Of a DNA stretch of 64,000 nt, positions 11,164 to 23,222 are shown in pieces (the stretch's first letter is position 1; each line of letters begins with the position of its first letter). The DNA lies in NCBI GenBank assembly GCA_013350335.1, contig CM023538.1:49647695-49711694 (forward strand), in the 5' to 3' direction. This stretch comes from Chimonanthus salicifolius. Taxonomy: Eukaryota; Streptophyta; Magnoliopsida; Laurales; Calycanthaceae. A program made the position numbers and the translations under genes. The notes beneath the pieces were generated by a model. It saw only the letters and a list, made by a program, of their open reading frames with translations, was not told where the DNA came from and did no database searches.

Positions 11164-12183
11164 TGGTATCAGAGCGCCAGGTTCATCGGATCGTCGGATT
11201 CGTCGGAGGATCGTCAGGGCGAAATCACACACAGTCACGGCATCAAGGTTTCTCAGATTTGAGAAAGAAACAGCTGTAGGGGTTTGAGATATACCGCACA
11301 CAAGACCTTGAAGAAGAATGGGCTGCCAATTCTGTTGAAGACGTGCAGTTCAGTTGTGAACCCAGCAAAGTGATTAAAAGGGAAGAGTAGAGGAACGATA
11401 TCATTCCAGGCAGCGGCGGATCAGAGGGCTGTACTGTTCAAGCCAGCCAGCCGATCCAGTCACAGTAAAAGGGGTTTTTCCCAGATCGGTTCAGAAGTAG
11501 GTTTCCAGCAAAACCATATCCCACCTTAATCGGAGAAGAAGGTGACGGTAGATCTAGAGAGCAGATCTTAGATCTGCGACAGAGAAAGCAGCAGGCGGCA
11601 GCCTACTGGGTCTTGAAATCGAACCAGTAGAAGAAAAGAGGCGTGCAGCAGAGCACGGTTCAGGCGTGTGCAGGCCTTCTTCCACCACCGCCAGATAAGC
11701 AGTGAATCAGCTGCATAGAGGGTTCTAGATCGGAAGGAGATCGAACCAGAGTAAAGGGTTTCGAGTTGAAGCAGTCTCACGGCCAGGTCTAGATCTGCGC
11801 AGCAACACATTGGCAGTCCCAGATCAGCGGACAGTACTCAGAACAGATCGTGCTAAGTAGAGATCTCGCTCAAGTGAAGAGGAAAAGAGAAGGCCAAGTA
11901 GAGAGCAAAGGCCAGGGATCGCTCAACAGAAGTGGAGTCCGAAGTTGAAGGAAACGAAAAAAAAAAACAAAGGGCTGCCAGTTTCTGCAAATTGCCATAA
12001 GAAGAAGGCAGAGACGACATTGTTGTCTTGCAAACTGAGAGGCGTGAGCAGCAGCAGAAAAGTGAAAAGGGTTTTCTCTGTTTGAGAAAGGTTGGAAGAA
12101 AGCAATTTCAACGGCATATCTTAGAATCACAGGCCCCAGCAGCAGCCGAGGCCATTGTCCCAGATAGAAATCGTGCTTAGCTG
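11164..12183 (+). other. Copia-1 primer site and long untranslated leader
   Basis: The primer binding site is TGGTATCAGAGC. The next kilobase is purine-rich, with many repeated AGATCT/CAGCAG words and no supported coding sequence. The minus-strand open frames here show no family resemblance. Confidence 0.6.
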
Positions 12184-12970
12184 ATGACTGAAGACTTGTC
12201 CCCTGAACCTTCAACCTCTAAGTCTTCAACTATATCAAGAACTATGGTTTTGAATGCAAAATTCAAGGTGGAGAAGTTTGATAGAACAAACAACTTCGGT
12301 ATGTGGCAATGCGAAGTTATGGTGTCATGTATCATCAAGAGTTGGATATTGTTCTACAGGATGAGAAACCAACAAATATGGAGCAAAATGATTGGGTGAA
12401 GATCAATCGTCAAGCTTGTGGTACCATTCGGCTTTGTCTCGCCAAAGATCAAAAGTATTTTGTTATGAAGGAGAATTCAGCTAAAAGTTGTGGGAGATGT
12501 TGCAAGATAAGTATATGACCAAGAGTGTTGAGAATCGTCTTTATCTCAAGAAAAGGCTCTTCCGGTTCAACTATAAGGAAGGTACTTCTATGACTGATCA
12601 CTTAACAGCTTATAACAAAATTCTTGCTAATTTACAAAATTTAAATGTTGAAATTTTGGATGAAGACAAAGCAATATTGTTATTGAATTAATTGCCTGAC
12701 CATTATGATCACCTGACTACCACCCTATTGTATGGGAAAAATGAGATTAAATTTGAACTTGTGGTGAATGCATTGATCAATAATGAGTATCGAAAAAAGG
12801 ACAAAAATGCCCAAACATACTCAAAGTCAGAGGCTTTGACAGTTAGAGGCAGGTCACAAAACAAGAAATTTGGTAATCGGTTTAAGTCTCGTTCTAAGAT
12901 GAGAGGAGCATCAACATCATCTAATAGAAGAAATCTTGCTAGGGATGAGTGTGCCTTTTGTTGACATAAG
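12184..12970 (+). pseudogene. Copia-1 gag (UBN2-type), frameshifted
   Basis: The start at 12184 gives a gag N-terminus with the typical KFDRTNNFGMWQ word (about residues 34-45). The protein then changes frame near 12360-12480 (continuing in the frames of 12303 and 12488) and meets a TAA in LLLN*LPDHYDHL at about 12689. The 3' part reads a basic region and half of a CCHC knuckle (CAFC) before a TGA and another frame change near 12962. This is a family-typical capsid protein, clearly broken. Confidence 0.8.
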
Positions 12971-13095
12971 GGCATTGGAAAAAGGATTGTCCAATATTGA
13001 AAAAAAATGACAAGAAGAATCCAAAAGCAAATGTTGTTCATGTTATAGATGATGATACTGAGTTAGCATTGATTGGTTCATCATTGCCATACCAT

Positions 13096-13600
13096 TCTGA
13101 GGAGTGGATTTTAGATTCGGGTTGAACTTATCATATGTGTCCCAACAGGGACTGGTTTTCCAGCTTTGAGGAGTTGGATGGTGGATCAGTTTTTATGGGT
13201 AATGATAATACCTGTAAAACAAAAGGGATAGGTAAAATCTGTTTGAGATTGCATGATGGAGCAATCAGAGTGTTGACAGATATTCGATATGTACCAGATT
13301 TAAGAAAAAATCTCATTTCATTGGGCGCTTTAGAATCCAAAGGTTTGAAAATTACCTTGGAAGGTGGAGTTCTAAAGGTTGTCATGGATGCATTGGTAGT
13401 GATGAAAGGTACCCGACAGAACAATTTGTATTTCTTTAAAGGAAGTACTATTGTAGGTGGCGCAGCGACACTCAGTGATAGTAAAGAGAATGTTGGTTCT
13501 GACATACACTTGGGGCATGCGGGTGAGAAAGCTTTACAAGGTTTGGTAAAACAAGGACTGTTGAAAGGTGCTAAGACCTGCAAACTTGGATTTTGAGAAC
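13096..13600 (+). pseudogene. Copia-1 aspartic protease / GAG-pre-integrase region
   Basis: The active-site motif WILDSG is present at about 13105, but the following codon is TGA. The remainder (from 13135) reads the usual protease and pre-integrase stretch (YVPDLRKNLISLGAL, then a HLGHAGEKAL variant) up to a second stop near 13594. The protein family is clear; the gene is inactive. Confidence 0.75.
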
Positions 13601-14496
13601 ATTGTGTTCTAGGCAAGCAGACTAGAGTCAAGTTTGTCATAGCTATTCATCGTACTGAGGGTATACTAGATTATCTTCATACAGATGTATGGAGACCTAC
13701 CAGAGTTGCATCTTTGAATGGTAGGCATTGGTTTGTTACTTTTGTTGATGATTTCTCTAGACGAGTGTGGGTGTATCCCATACAACACAAAAGTGAAGTC
13801 TTGGATGTGTTCCTGAAGCAGAAGAAGATGATTGAGACTCAGATTGGCAAAAAAATCAAAAGGCTCAGGTCAGACAATGGTGGTGAGTACAAGTCAGATC
13901 CATTTATGCAGATATGTCAGGCAGAGGGGATAATGAGACATTTCACAGTCAGAGACACTCCGCAGCAGAATGGGGTAGCAGAACGAATGAACCGTACTTT
14001 ATTGGAGAAGGTACGGTGTATGTTGTCCAATGCTAGATTGGACAAAGCATTTTGGGCCGAGGCAGTATCATATGCATCTCATCTCATCAATCGGTTGCCT
14101 ACAACTGCAAATGAGGGTAAAACACCCATTGAGGTATGGTCTGGAACACTTACTATAGATTATGATTCTTTTCATGTATTTGTTTGTCCAGCATATTTTC
14201 ATGTCAAAGAAAGTAAATTGGATCTTAGAGCCAAGAAAGCTATATTCTTAGGCTTTAATAGTGGTGTGAAGGCGTATCGACTTTGGTGCCCCGAATAGAA
14301 GAAGTTGATTCTAAACAGGGATGTTACTTTTGATGAGTCTGTTATATTCACTCAGAACAAGCATAAGGTTGATCAGAAGGAGAACAAGACCAACGGTGTT
14401 CCACAACAGGTGGAGTTTGAGGCTCCAGTGACTTCAGTGATACCTGTTCAGACAAGTGATAGTCTCACAGATAATTCAGTTGGTGAGAGGACATAG
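13600..14496 (+). pseudogene. Copia-1 integrase
   Basis: This contains the zinc-binding remnant (CVLGKQ), the catalytic core words FVDDFSRRVWVY, RSDNGGEYKS and PQQNGVAERMNRTLLEK (supplying the D, D and E positions), and the copia C-terminal YFHVKESKLDLRAKKAIFLG. A TAG follows the RLWCPE word at 14296-14298, and the polyprotein continues in frame at 14305. It belongs to the same decayed polyprotein. Confidence 0.85.
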
Positions 14497-14600
14497 TTAC
14501 AGATGAGGTTCCAGTTCAGGAGTCTACACAGCAGCCAGACTCCATTGCAGTCACTAGACCAAGAAGAGAGGTTAGAAAAACTGCACGGTTCACAGACATT

Positions 14601-15836
14601 GTGGCATACGCACTTCCAGTTGTTGATGATGATATTCCATCTACATACAGAGAAGCTATGAGAAACTCAAAAAGTGTAGAATGGAAGGATGTAATGAGTG
14701 AGGAGATGCAGTCTCTTCACAAGAATCAGACTTGGGAGTTGGTACAACTTCCAAAGGGAAAGAAAGGAATTGGTTGCAAGTGGGTATACACCAAGAAAGA
14801 GGGTTCTCTAGGAGCAGACAGTGTGAGATTCAAGGTTAGGATAGTAGCTAAAGGCTACGCACAACAAGAAGGGATAAACTACAATGAGATATTTTCTCCG
14901 GTTGTTAAGTACTCTTCTATTCGTATTTTACTAGCTTTAGTTGTACAGTTTGATCTTGAGTTAGCACAACTCGATGTCAAAACTGCTTTCTTACACGGTG
15001 ATTTGGATGAGGAGATATACATGTCTCAACCTGATGGTCTTAAGGTTACTGGACAAGAAAATTTGGTTTGTAAGCTGAGAAAGTCGTTGTATGGTTTGAA
15101 ACAGTCTCCAAGGCAGTGGTACAAGTGATTTGATCAGTTTATGATAGGGCAGAAGTACACAAGAAGCCATTATGATCATTGTGTGTATTTTCGCAAGCTA
15201 CATGATGGTTCCTTCATATATTTGCTTTTATATGTGGATGACATGCTCGTTGCTTGTAAGAGCAAGTTAGAGATAAACAAATTGAAGACTCAGTTGAGAA
15301 ATGAGTTTGAGATGAAGGATCTTGGGGAAGCCAAGAAAATACTTGATATGGAAATTGAAAGAGACAGAGTGAAGGGAACAGTGTGTTTGTCACAAAAACA
15401 ATATCTGAAGAAAGTATTACAGCATTTTAGTATGGGTAAAAATATAAAACCTGTAAGTACACCATTAGCCCATCACTTTAAGCTTAGTGCTTTGATGTCT
15501 CCCCGCATAGATAAGGAGCGTGAGTACATGGCTAGGGTTCCATATGAGTGTGCAGTTGATAGCTTGATGTACGCTATGGTGTGTACTAGGCCCGACATTT
15601 CACAGGCTGTCAGTATAGTGAGCAGGTACATGCATGATCCAGGAAAAATGCATTGGCAAGCAGTGAAGTGGATTTTACGGTACATTTTGGGTACTGTAGA
15701 TGTTGGTTTGATGTTTGAGCGAGATGATCAGTTTGGTCGACATGTAGTTAGTTATGTGGATTCGAACTATGCTGGTGATTTGGATAAACACCGGTCTATT
15801 CAGGCTATGTGTTTACACTTGCTAAAGGACCGGTGA
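14601..15836 (+). pseudogene. Copia-1 reverse transcriptase
   Basis: The RVT_2-type reverse transcriptase begins with the usual EAMRNSKSVEWKDVMSEE and runs through [43 protein letters not shown] and the catalytic YVDDM at about residue 31 of the frame from 15141. A TGA at 15126-15128 splits it. The end of the domain changes frame near 15800 into the RNase H segment. Confidence 0.88.
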
Positions 15837-16207
15837 GTTGGAGATCGACGTTACAGTCTACAGTTGCTCTTTCTACTACTAAGGCAGAGTACATGGCAGT
15901 GACAGAGGCCATTCGTGAGGCCATTTGGCTACATGGGTTGCTTGAGAACTTGGGTCTTATACAGAAGCACGTGGATATCTATTGTGATAGTCAAAGTGTT
16001 ATTCACTTAACAAGGAACCAGGTTCATCATGCACGAACAAAGCACATCGATGTCCATTTCAATTTTGTTCGAGAGGTTGTAAATGAAGGTATTATTCTCC
16101 TTCAGAAGATTGGGACTGCAAATAATCCTGCAGATATACTGACCAAGGTGGTAACTGGGATCAAGTTCAAGCATTGTTTGGACTTGATCAACATCCTGCA
16201 TATTTGA
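15809..16207 (+). pseudogene. Copia-1 RNase H
   Basis: This is the copia RNase H tail: STVALSTTKAEYMAV, the CDSQSVIHLTRN word, ARTKHIDVHFNFVRE and ADILTKVV. It is open for 132 codons but joined to RT only through a frameshift. It ends about 150 bp before the polypurine tract. Confidence 0.85.
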
Positions 16208-16360
16208 GCACCTTCGAGTGCGTGGCACCTTCGGGTGCATTTGAAGGTAGCACAGTTTCTTTGTTCACTTGTGTTTGTTGGGCGTGAGATTTTCATGCCA
16301 AGGTGGAGATAGTTGAGAGGTGAGGAGGAGATGGCCTGTAAATCTCGCCAAGGTGGAGAT

Positions 16361-16678
16361 TGTTGATATTTCGCTCGATTTAACTCAGCCCATAACTGAG
16401 GTGGTATTTATGGCAGTTGTATAACTGCCATTCTGTAGTAGCATAATTGTAGGAGCATTTCCTTTGTATAGTGGATAACTGTTTGTATGAGAAAATGAGA
16501 AAAGGAAGGGAGAAAACCAGAGTATGAACTGCACATTGTACCTCCTCATTTTGATTTAGTGAAAACTCTTCCCTATGTTGCCCGTGGACGTAGGCATTTA
16601 GCCGAACCACGTAGATCTGCTTGTTCTTAGTATGTGTGATTGATTTTATTGTTTGAATTTCCGCTGTAAAACTCAACA
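16361..16678 (+). repeat. Copia-1 3' LTR
   Basis: 318-bp partner of the 5' LTR, starting directly after the purine tract AAGGTGGAGAT and ending CTCAACA. It is followed by GAGTC. Confidence 0.92.
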
Positions 16679-17612
16679 GAGTCAACCAAGGATATGGGAA
16701 ATACATTTGAAATAAAAATCAATCAACCCAAATAGTAAAAATCAGATTTTCAAATCTAACAACGACAAAACATAAGGCAACAAATAAAATTTGAAGTTCA
16801 GACTTAGAGCTTTAGCATATAAAAAATATAAAACAGTAAAACTATATCATAACTCATATAACCAGTTAAAAAAAATAATGAAAATCAATGGTTTCTCAAT
16901 TCAACAGAGATACTTGGCAATCTAATTGGGATGGTGGCTCCCATTTGGCGAGAAACTGAGTGTAGATGGGTTTGAAAACCCCAAGCAAATTTAAAAAAAA
17001 CTAGGACTTGTTCTGTTATTTGAAAGTCCATCAAAACTCAAGTCACATTTTGAAAACATGATTTTAAATGAAATCATGACAAATCAATAACACACAAAAA
17101 TAAAAGGAAAACAACCTGAAAATTCAACAGAGGAGAAGAACAAGGTTTAAAAAAAAATTACAAAATGAAACCTTTCTGAAATAAATCTCTTTAGGGCGTT
17201 TTCCCTCTTTGAAATCCTAAACTCTTTTCAAGAATAGCATCTTGAATTTAGACTGACCAAATGAAATCTAAAATGAAAAAGGGAAAAGAAAGGCATGAGA
17301 GAAAAGAGAGGTCGGCCTGGCTGGTGTACAATTTGATAATAAAACACAAAAATAGAATAAAAAGATAAGTAATAATTTATCTAAGTAATTGTATTGAGTA
17401 AAAAGAAAACAGAAACGAATTTAAACACCATTCCATTCAATCTAAATTGTAAACAGCTGGGTTTCATAGATTAAAGAAATGTGGGATCGGCTGAGAGGTG
17501 ACAGGAAAAAGAAACAAGATTGAGAAACAATTGAACCAAAATAAATAAATAAAGAGGAATATAGACACATTGGTTAGTGACTACTATAAACAGATGAATG
17601 GTGAACCTCAAT
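16679..17612. other. Non-genic A-rich stretch
   Basis: This is A-rich sequence with short purine runs. I see no coding sequence, terminal repeats or RNA gene. It ends with TCAAT (17608-17612), the left target duplication of the next element. Confidence 0.4.
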
Positions 17613-19865
17613 TGATGCAGTGTGTAGGATCGGGTTCAATAAGTGATATTTAATGAGCTAAATGGGTGGGTTTAAAATAGAAAGAAAAAGAAATAGAGAA
17701 TGTGGAAACTAAGGGACAATAAAAAAAAATGGATAATGACGGTCAAAAGGTGTTAAAAAAAAAAGGGTTGGTAGGTTTAATTATAAGGCTTAATGGTGGA
17801 GGTGGCTGTGAACAGAAGGGATGAAGAAGTGGTCGTTGATGGAGATGAATGAAAAGGAAGAAGAAGAGGAAGAAAAGAGAATGGAGGTGGGATGACAGGG
17901 AAAGCAGGAGGTGCAACAGCAAGTGTACCTGATTAATGGGAGATCTGGCCGACGATAAAATTTGGGTGAGATGCAGATCTGACGCCCATGTTGAAGCCTA
18001 TCCTCGTCTACACCGAGATAAAGAAAGAAGAAATAGATGAGTGAGAATCCACCTGGAGAGGTAGAAGGGAAGAATGAGAATCCACTTGAGGAAGAAGAGA
18101 AGAAGCCCGAATCCACAGGAGGACAAACAGAAAACAGGAATCACCCGTGTGAGAGAAAATACAAAACTAAAAGCCTATCTAATTAAAATTTTGATTTCAA
18201 ATTCGATTTAAAAAAAAACCTACATATTCTTATCTTGCCACATCAGTCTCCCCTGGTTGAAAAGGAACTCATCCTCGAGTTTGAATCCAATATGGGAACT
18301 TTTGATATTTGATGCTTGCTACTTTGCATTTCGAAGGTTCGAGCATGTTGGGAGCACTTCTTATGTCTGCGGTAGCACGATGTCAGTAGGGGCCGCTTGA
18401 TTCAAGAAGTCATAAATGAGGGGTGGCTTGACATCAGTAATGAGCAAATAAGGATCATTATTGATAAAATCCAACTTCTTTGATGGATGTGATGCCTCTG
18501 GTACGTGTGGTAGTTGCAATACCAATGTTGGGTCTATTTTCACTGGTTGCATCAACTGTAACGTCGGCAATGCAACTTCTTCGTTCTTCGTCATGGGCAC
18601 TGTCTGTGTACTCATGTTTTTCGAAGGAACAAACACGAGCTCCGTTGAAATGGGCACGCATGCCGAGGAGATTGGCACACACTTTGAGGCATACTTTGAT
18701 TCGACAAATATCGGGATCTCATCTCTCTCGATCGATTTTGCATTGATATCACTAACTGGGAATGATGAGTAATGAAGCACCATCCGTGTTGTGAAAGATG
18801 GACCGTTGAAAGATAGATGGTCCATCTTCTCATGAGAATCTTGATGACGATCATTCAGGCAATCAAGCTTAGCGGAGAGTCTCATTACTACTGCTCTCAA
18901 ATATTGCATGTCTTGCTGAAATTTTTGCTCCTATGTTGTCGAACTATAGGAAGCCATTAAATTTGAGATCCACTTCTTCTTTTTTTTTTCTTTTTTGGTC
19001 CTTTTTCATTTTTTTTACTTTTCTAATTTCTTTTTTTTTTTTTGCCCCTTTTTAGGGTTCGAATACTGCTTGATAGAGAATATCTTACCCGATTAAGAAG
19101 GGAAAACCTTCAATCGATCGGGTGAACCTGGATCTGATACCTTTTGATACAGCGTGTAGGATCGAGTTCAATAGGTGATACTTAATGAGCTAAATACGTG
19201 GGTTTAAAAAAAGATATAGAGAAAGTGGAAACTAAGGGACAGTCAAGGGTGGATAATGATGGTCAAAAGGTGTTAAAGAAAAGAAGGGTTGGTGGCTTTA
19301 ATTAAAAGGGTTAATGGTGGAGGCGGCTGTGAACAGAAGGGGTGAAGAAATGATCGTTGATGGAGATGAATGAAGAGGAAGAGGAAGAGGAAGAAAATGT
19401 AGGTGGGATGAGAGGGAAAAAAGGAGGTGCAACAGTAAGTGTACCTAGTTAATGGGAGATCTAGTTCGCGAAGAGATTTGGGCGAGATGCAGATTTGACG
19501 CACGTGTTCAACCGTATCCTTGTCTACACCGAGACGAACAAAGAAGAAATAGACAAACGAGAATCTATCTAGAGAGGGAGAAGAGAAGAATGGAAATCCA
19601 CCCGACGGAGAATAGAAAGGCCTGAATTCTCGGGAGGGTGAAGAGAAAACGGGAATCACCTGTGTGAGGGAGAGAGAGATACTTGAAAAATTCCAAGTCC
19701 AATTCATTCATCAATCTTCTCTTAATTATATCCCCAAGAGAGCTATTTATATAGAGAAAATATGAAAATAAAAACCTATCTGATTTTAAATTTGATTTCA
19801 AATTTGATTTTAATTTCAAACTTTATTTTTTTAAAAAACCTACATCTCCTTATCTTGCTACATCA
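17613..19865 (-). mobile_element. Non-autonomous LTR retroelement, minus strand
   Basis: The LTRs are 17613-18245 (633 bp) and 19145-19865 (721 bp), both TGAT(G/A)CAG...ACATCA. The flanks are a perfect 5-bp target duplication TCAAT (17608-17612 and 19866-19870). Read on the minus strand, the 5' LTR is followed within 3 bp by AGGTATCAGATCC, a degraded tRNA-iMet primer site (19130-19141 plus one base). A purine tract AGGGGAGAC directly precedes the 3' LTR. The interior is only about 0.9 kb, with one 182-codon frame and no pol. The last coding-like words on the minus strand (FELEDEF before the purine tract) resemble the end of gypsy polyproteins, which suggests an internally deleted gypsy element. 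Confidence 0.85.
18361..18909 (-). CDS. Unrecognised 182-aa ORF inside the non-autonomous LTR element
   Basis: This is the only sizeable frame in the element's sense orientation. It starts MQYLRAVVMRLSAKLDCL, a short amphipathic stretch followed by polar, Pro/Val-rich sequence with repeated KYASKCVPIS and VPIS words. No zinc knuckle, protease or RT motif is seen. It could be a remnant of a gag-like protein, as in other elements whose pol was deleted. The plus-strand frames over the same DNA are treated as shadows. I do not recognise a family. Confidence 0.35.
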   Translation of the reverse strand: MQYLRAVVMRLSAKLDCLNDRHQDSHEKMDHLSFNGPSFTTRMVLHYSSFPVSDINAKSIERDEIPIFVESKYASKCVPISSACVPISTELVFVPSKNMSTQTVPMTKNEEVALPTLQLMQPVKIDPTLVLQLPHVPEASHPSKKLDFINNDPYLLITDVKPPLIYDFLNQAAPTDIVLPQT

Positions 19866-20593
19866 TCAATGGTCGATGGTATTCAGCAGGGCCTTAAAAG
19901 GATTTTGAGGAGAAATGTATTTCCATACACGCATTCTTGAATATAATTTGATTTGTAGCTGGACTAATATACCCCCTTTCATAAATAATCCCAGAGATGG
20001 TGGATAGTTGCTCCTCACGACCTCCTCATAGTGTTCTCTTCAGCTGGTAATCTCGTGTTCAATTTATCCAAACCCTAAACCCTAAACCCTTAAAAAACAA
20101 AAAGATTTAATTCAACTCTTTAGATATCATAATGGTTCTTATTTGAGCTCCAATTAGATCTTCTTTCTCTCAACTTTCATGATATACAATTTTCAATTAA
20201 AATATTAATATTTTAAATATATTAAAAATTGAGTTAAAAATCTCTTGCACCTTGAATATATGCAAATCTCTCTCTATTTTAATAATGTTATGTACATTTT
20301 AGTTGGAAAATCCCTATAATTTTGTTTAAGAGCTGGCAACAATTGAAATATCCTTTTTAAATAAAAGTTCATATAATTTGCTTATTTGATTAATTGAGTT
20401 TACCCTTTTAACATATCTATCTTGAGATCAAGATCAATTCTATATAAATTTGTAATATAAACCCGTGTGCATCAGTTATTTATTTTTAAATATAAATTTC
20501 ACAGTAATTTTCAAAAGAGGTCGTGGCCATCAAGTTTTATCTCGACAGGCCATCTGATAACATTTGAAAAATGGTGTTGGCAGGAACAGGTAA
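19866..20593. other. Non-genic stretch with a telomere-like word
   Basis: This is AT-rich sequence. AAACCCTAAACCCTAAACCC (about 20071-20091) is a short telomere-type repeat of about 3 units with no further array. No gene is seen. Confidence 0.4.
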
Positions 20594-20770
20594 TGTTGAA
20601 GATTTTACAGAATAACTGATTGACTGACTGATTTGCACACCTGTAGGATTGATTTACTTCCAGATTTTGTATAATTTATTTCCTCATTTGTAGTTAGGTT
20701 TGTATCTATAAATTATAATGTTCTCATTGAGAAATATATGAATGAAAGGGGAAATCCCATTGATGACTAG
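20594..20770 (+). repeat. Copia-2 5' LTR
   Basis: It begins TGTTGAAGATTTTACAG. Homology with the 3' LTR runs to about ...TTGATGACTAG. Confidence 0.8.
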
Positions 20771-20778
20771 ATTTTAAG

Positions 20779-21870
20779 TTGGTATCAAAGACAGGTTCTA
20801 AATTTGTAGATCTTGAGAAGGGTTTCCAAATGAAACCAGACAGATCTGGAGGAAATCACAAATCCTGTCGTGAGGCGGACGGTTGCGACGGTCACATTAC
20901 GGATCGGTGCAGAACCCATTCTCGGACAGCAAACCAGCCGAAAGGCTGAAGAGGATATTGAATCATCGACATAAAAAAAAAAGTGGTCTTTTTCAATTTT
21001 TTTTTTTCGAAGAGGCAGTGCGGAAAAAAACCACTCCTCTGGAACCAACCGCAGTAGAGGGGGTTTCTCAGTGAGAGATCCAGTGGCGAGCAGTGAAACA
21101 GCAAGGTGGACGATCGACGGCAAACCAGATCAACCGAAACACAGATCCCGTGAAAGACAACTCCAGTAACGCCGAACCAGGCAGCGAGGTTCAGATCTGC
21201 ACGCTGGTTTACAGATTGCGGCACCGAGATTTGAGAAGGACGACATTGGAACTGAAGAGGACAGGAGAGCAAAGCCCAGATCCAGTCGCCGACAGTCAAA
21301 GATCGCAGATCAGTGAAACGCCAACAAAACCCAGACAAATTTTTTTTCACCGAGCAGATCGATAGGCGCGGCAAGCAAGGGTTTCTTTCCAAGTGAAACA
21401 AGAATGCATCGCGCCGGAGATCAGAACCCGTGGCGGAACTCGCGCTGGAAATCAAAACCCGCAGCGAAAATCGCTGCGAAAATCTGTCCAAGCGGCGGAT
21501 ATCGCGGCGGCAATCTGAACCAGTGGCGGAAATCTGTCCAAGCGGCGGAAATCACGGCGGCAATTTGAACCAGCGGTAGAAATCACGGCGGAAATCTATC
21601 CAAGCAGCGGCCAGATCTGAGAGGTGCATCCAAAGACGCGGAGACGGCGACAAAAAAATTGACATTTGAAAACCACTCAGTGAAATCTGCCTGACGCGTT
21701 GCCCTCCCCTCTAAGAGGAAGGAGACTCACGCCTTCACTCGAGACTCAAGCTGGTAGCGCAGATTTTTTTTTTTTAAAAAAGAAAAAGGTTGGTCCGCCG
21801 AACCACCATTTGCTGTACTAAGACCTCCACGCTCATCCCTGAATCATCACGGTCGATAACACAAACATGA
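20779..21870 (+). other. Copia-2 primer site and leader
   Basis: The primer site TTGGTATCAAAGAC is followed by about 1.1 kb of untranslated leader. At about 21430-21610 there is a degenerate tandem repeat with units like GCGGAAATC(A/T)CGGCGGCAATCTGAACCAG. Confidence 0.6.
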
Positions 21871-22850
21871 TGTCTTTCCCCAAGCTGGAATCGTCTAGAA
21901 CAAAAGCGTTCCTATTGTTGTTCAATCTGAAAGTATTTTTAATGCAGGGATCATTCTTACTGAATCAAATTATGATATTTGGTCATAGCTAATGGAGATG
22001 CATATTGCCGAAAGGGAAAAACTCTCCTATATTTGTGGTAAGATTATGCCACCTGTAGATTCCGACGATGGATATGAAAAATAGTATGCTGAGAATCAGA
22101 AAGTGAAGAGATGGCTATTGATGTCCATGACTCCAGCTATTATGAAGCGTTATTTACGCTTACCCACTGCCTATGAAATTTGGAGTGCTCTGTCAAAAAC
22201 CTTCTATGATGGAAGTGATGAGTTGCAAGTCTTTACTTTGAACCAAAAGGCCTTCACCGCCACACAAAGTGGAAAGTCACTTTCCGAATATGATGGAGAG
22301 TTGACCGGGATTTTCCGATAATTGGACCATCGAGATAAAGTTATCATGAAGGATTTGGATGATATTGTAGCATACCAAAAGTCCATTGAACGACTACGGG
22401 TGCACATATTTCTTGCCAAATTGGATGCAACGTTTGAACAAGTTCGTGGTGAGATTCTACGTAAAGAACCAATTCCAGATTTGGAAGAGTGTTATGCGTT
22501 CATTCGACGAGAGGTGGTGCGTCGTGCAACTCTGAAAGGGGAGTCTGAAAGTTCTAAAGCTTCAGCCATGGTGACTCGAAACCGGCCAACCCAAAACTGG
22601 CAGGACCGTCTAAGGGGCAACCATCCAAAGAGCACAAATGGTGTCGATAAGTCTGTATATAAATGCACCAATTGCAATCAAACTGGACATACCAAAGATC
22701 ATTACTTTGAACTTGTGGGATATCCAGAATGGTGGGATCATAGTCGTGCTTCCCGAAAAAAGGAGCCCATCACTACCACTTTTGTTGAAACAAAGACAGA
22801 TGATGTTGTTACTGAAAAGACCTCAGCATTAGTAGCAGCTACCGATACTG
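21871..22850 (+). pseudogene. Copia-2 gag, with stops
   Basis: The capsid-like sequence includes MEMHIAEREKLSYI, TAYEIWSALSKTFYDGSDE and LSEYDGELTGIF. In-frame stops occur near 21985, 22081 and 22319-22321; the long stretch from 22322 is open. A CCHC knuckle is recognisable at about residues 117-130 of that stretch (CTNCNQTGHTKDHY), with Tyr where the last Cys should be. Confidence 0.8.
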
Positions 22851-23030
22851 ATGGTAAGCTTTTAAATATTTCTACACTTGTTTCTAATAGTACATGGATA
22901 ATTGATTCTGGTGCTACAGATCATATGACATTTGATTCTAGACATGTAACACCTCTTAAATCGTCCTCACAAAAACTTGTTTCCACTGCCAATGGTAACA
23001 CGACCCAGTTATTGGGGAAGGATCTTTGAC
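22851..23030 (+). pseudogene. Copia-2 protease start
   Basis: The motif WIIDSGATDHMT is intact. The frame then ends at TGA near 23027-23029 and the domain continues in another frame (VVPSLEYNILSVSQ). Confidence 0.75.
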
Positions 23031-23222
23031 CCTCACTGATACTTTGAATCTTGATTCTGTTTTAGTTGTTCCATCCTTAGAATATAACATTTTGTCAGTT
23101 TCCCAAATAACCACAGTCTTATTTTGTGTTGTGATTTTTTTGGCCTGATTTTGGTGTTTTTTAAGGACATCCAAATAAAGTAGACGATTGGTTGTGGTAT
23201 TAGATGAGGGAAGCTATATTAC

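Larger units (their letters stand above)
10843..16678 (+). mobile_element. Ty1/copia retrotransposon, decayed (Copia-1)
   Basis: This is a 5.8-kb element with LTRs at 10843-11161 and 16361-16678, both TGTTGATATTT...CTCAACA. A tRNA-iMet type primer site TGGTATCAGAGC lies at 11164-11175 and a polypurine tract CAAGGTGGAGAT ends at 16360. The domain order is gag, protease, integrase, RT, RNase H, which is the copia order. Every domain has frameshifts or stops. The LTRs differ at roughly 15 positions (about 5%, counted by eye). Flanks GATTC and GAGTC are an imperfect 5-bp target duplication. The leader before gag is unusually long, about 1 kb. Confidence 0.93.

Noticed and set aside
12709..13041. 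Minus-strand frames across Copia-1 gag and protease
   Set aside because: They are shadows of the plus-strand retroelement polyprotein.
18461..18772. Plus-strand 103-codon frame (Cys/Ser-rich)
   Set aside because: It is antisense to the frame in the element's own orientation, which is set by the primer site and purine tract on the minus strand.
20071..20093. Telomere repeat (CCCTAAA)
   Set aside because: Only about three units are present, with no array or subtelomeric context.
20892..21491. 199-codon minus-strand frame
   Set aside because: It is antisense within the Copia-2 leader, with no family words. It probably arises from the GC-rich leader composition.
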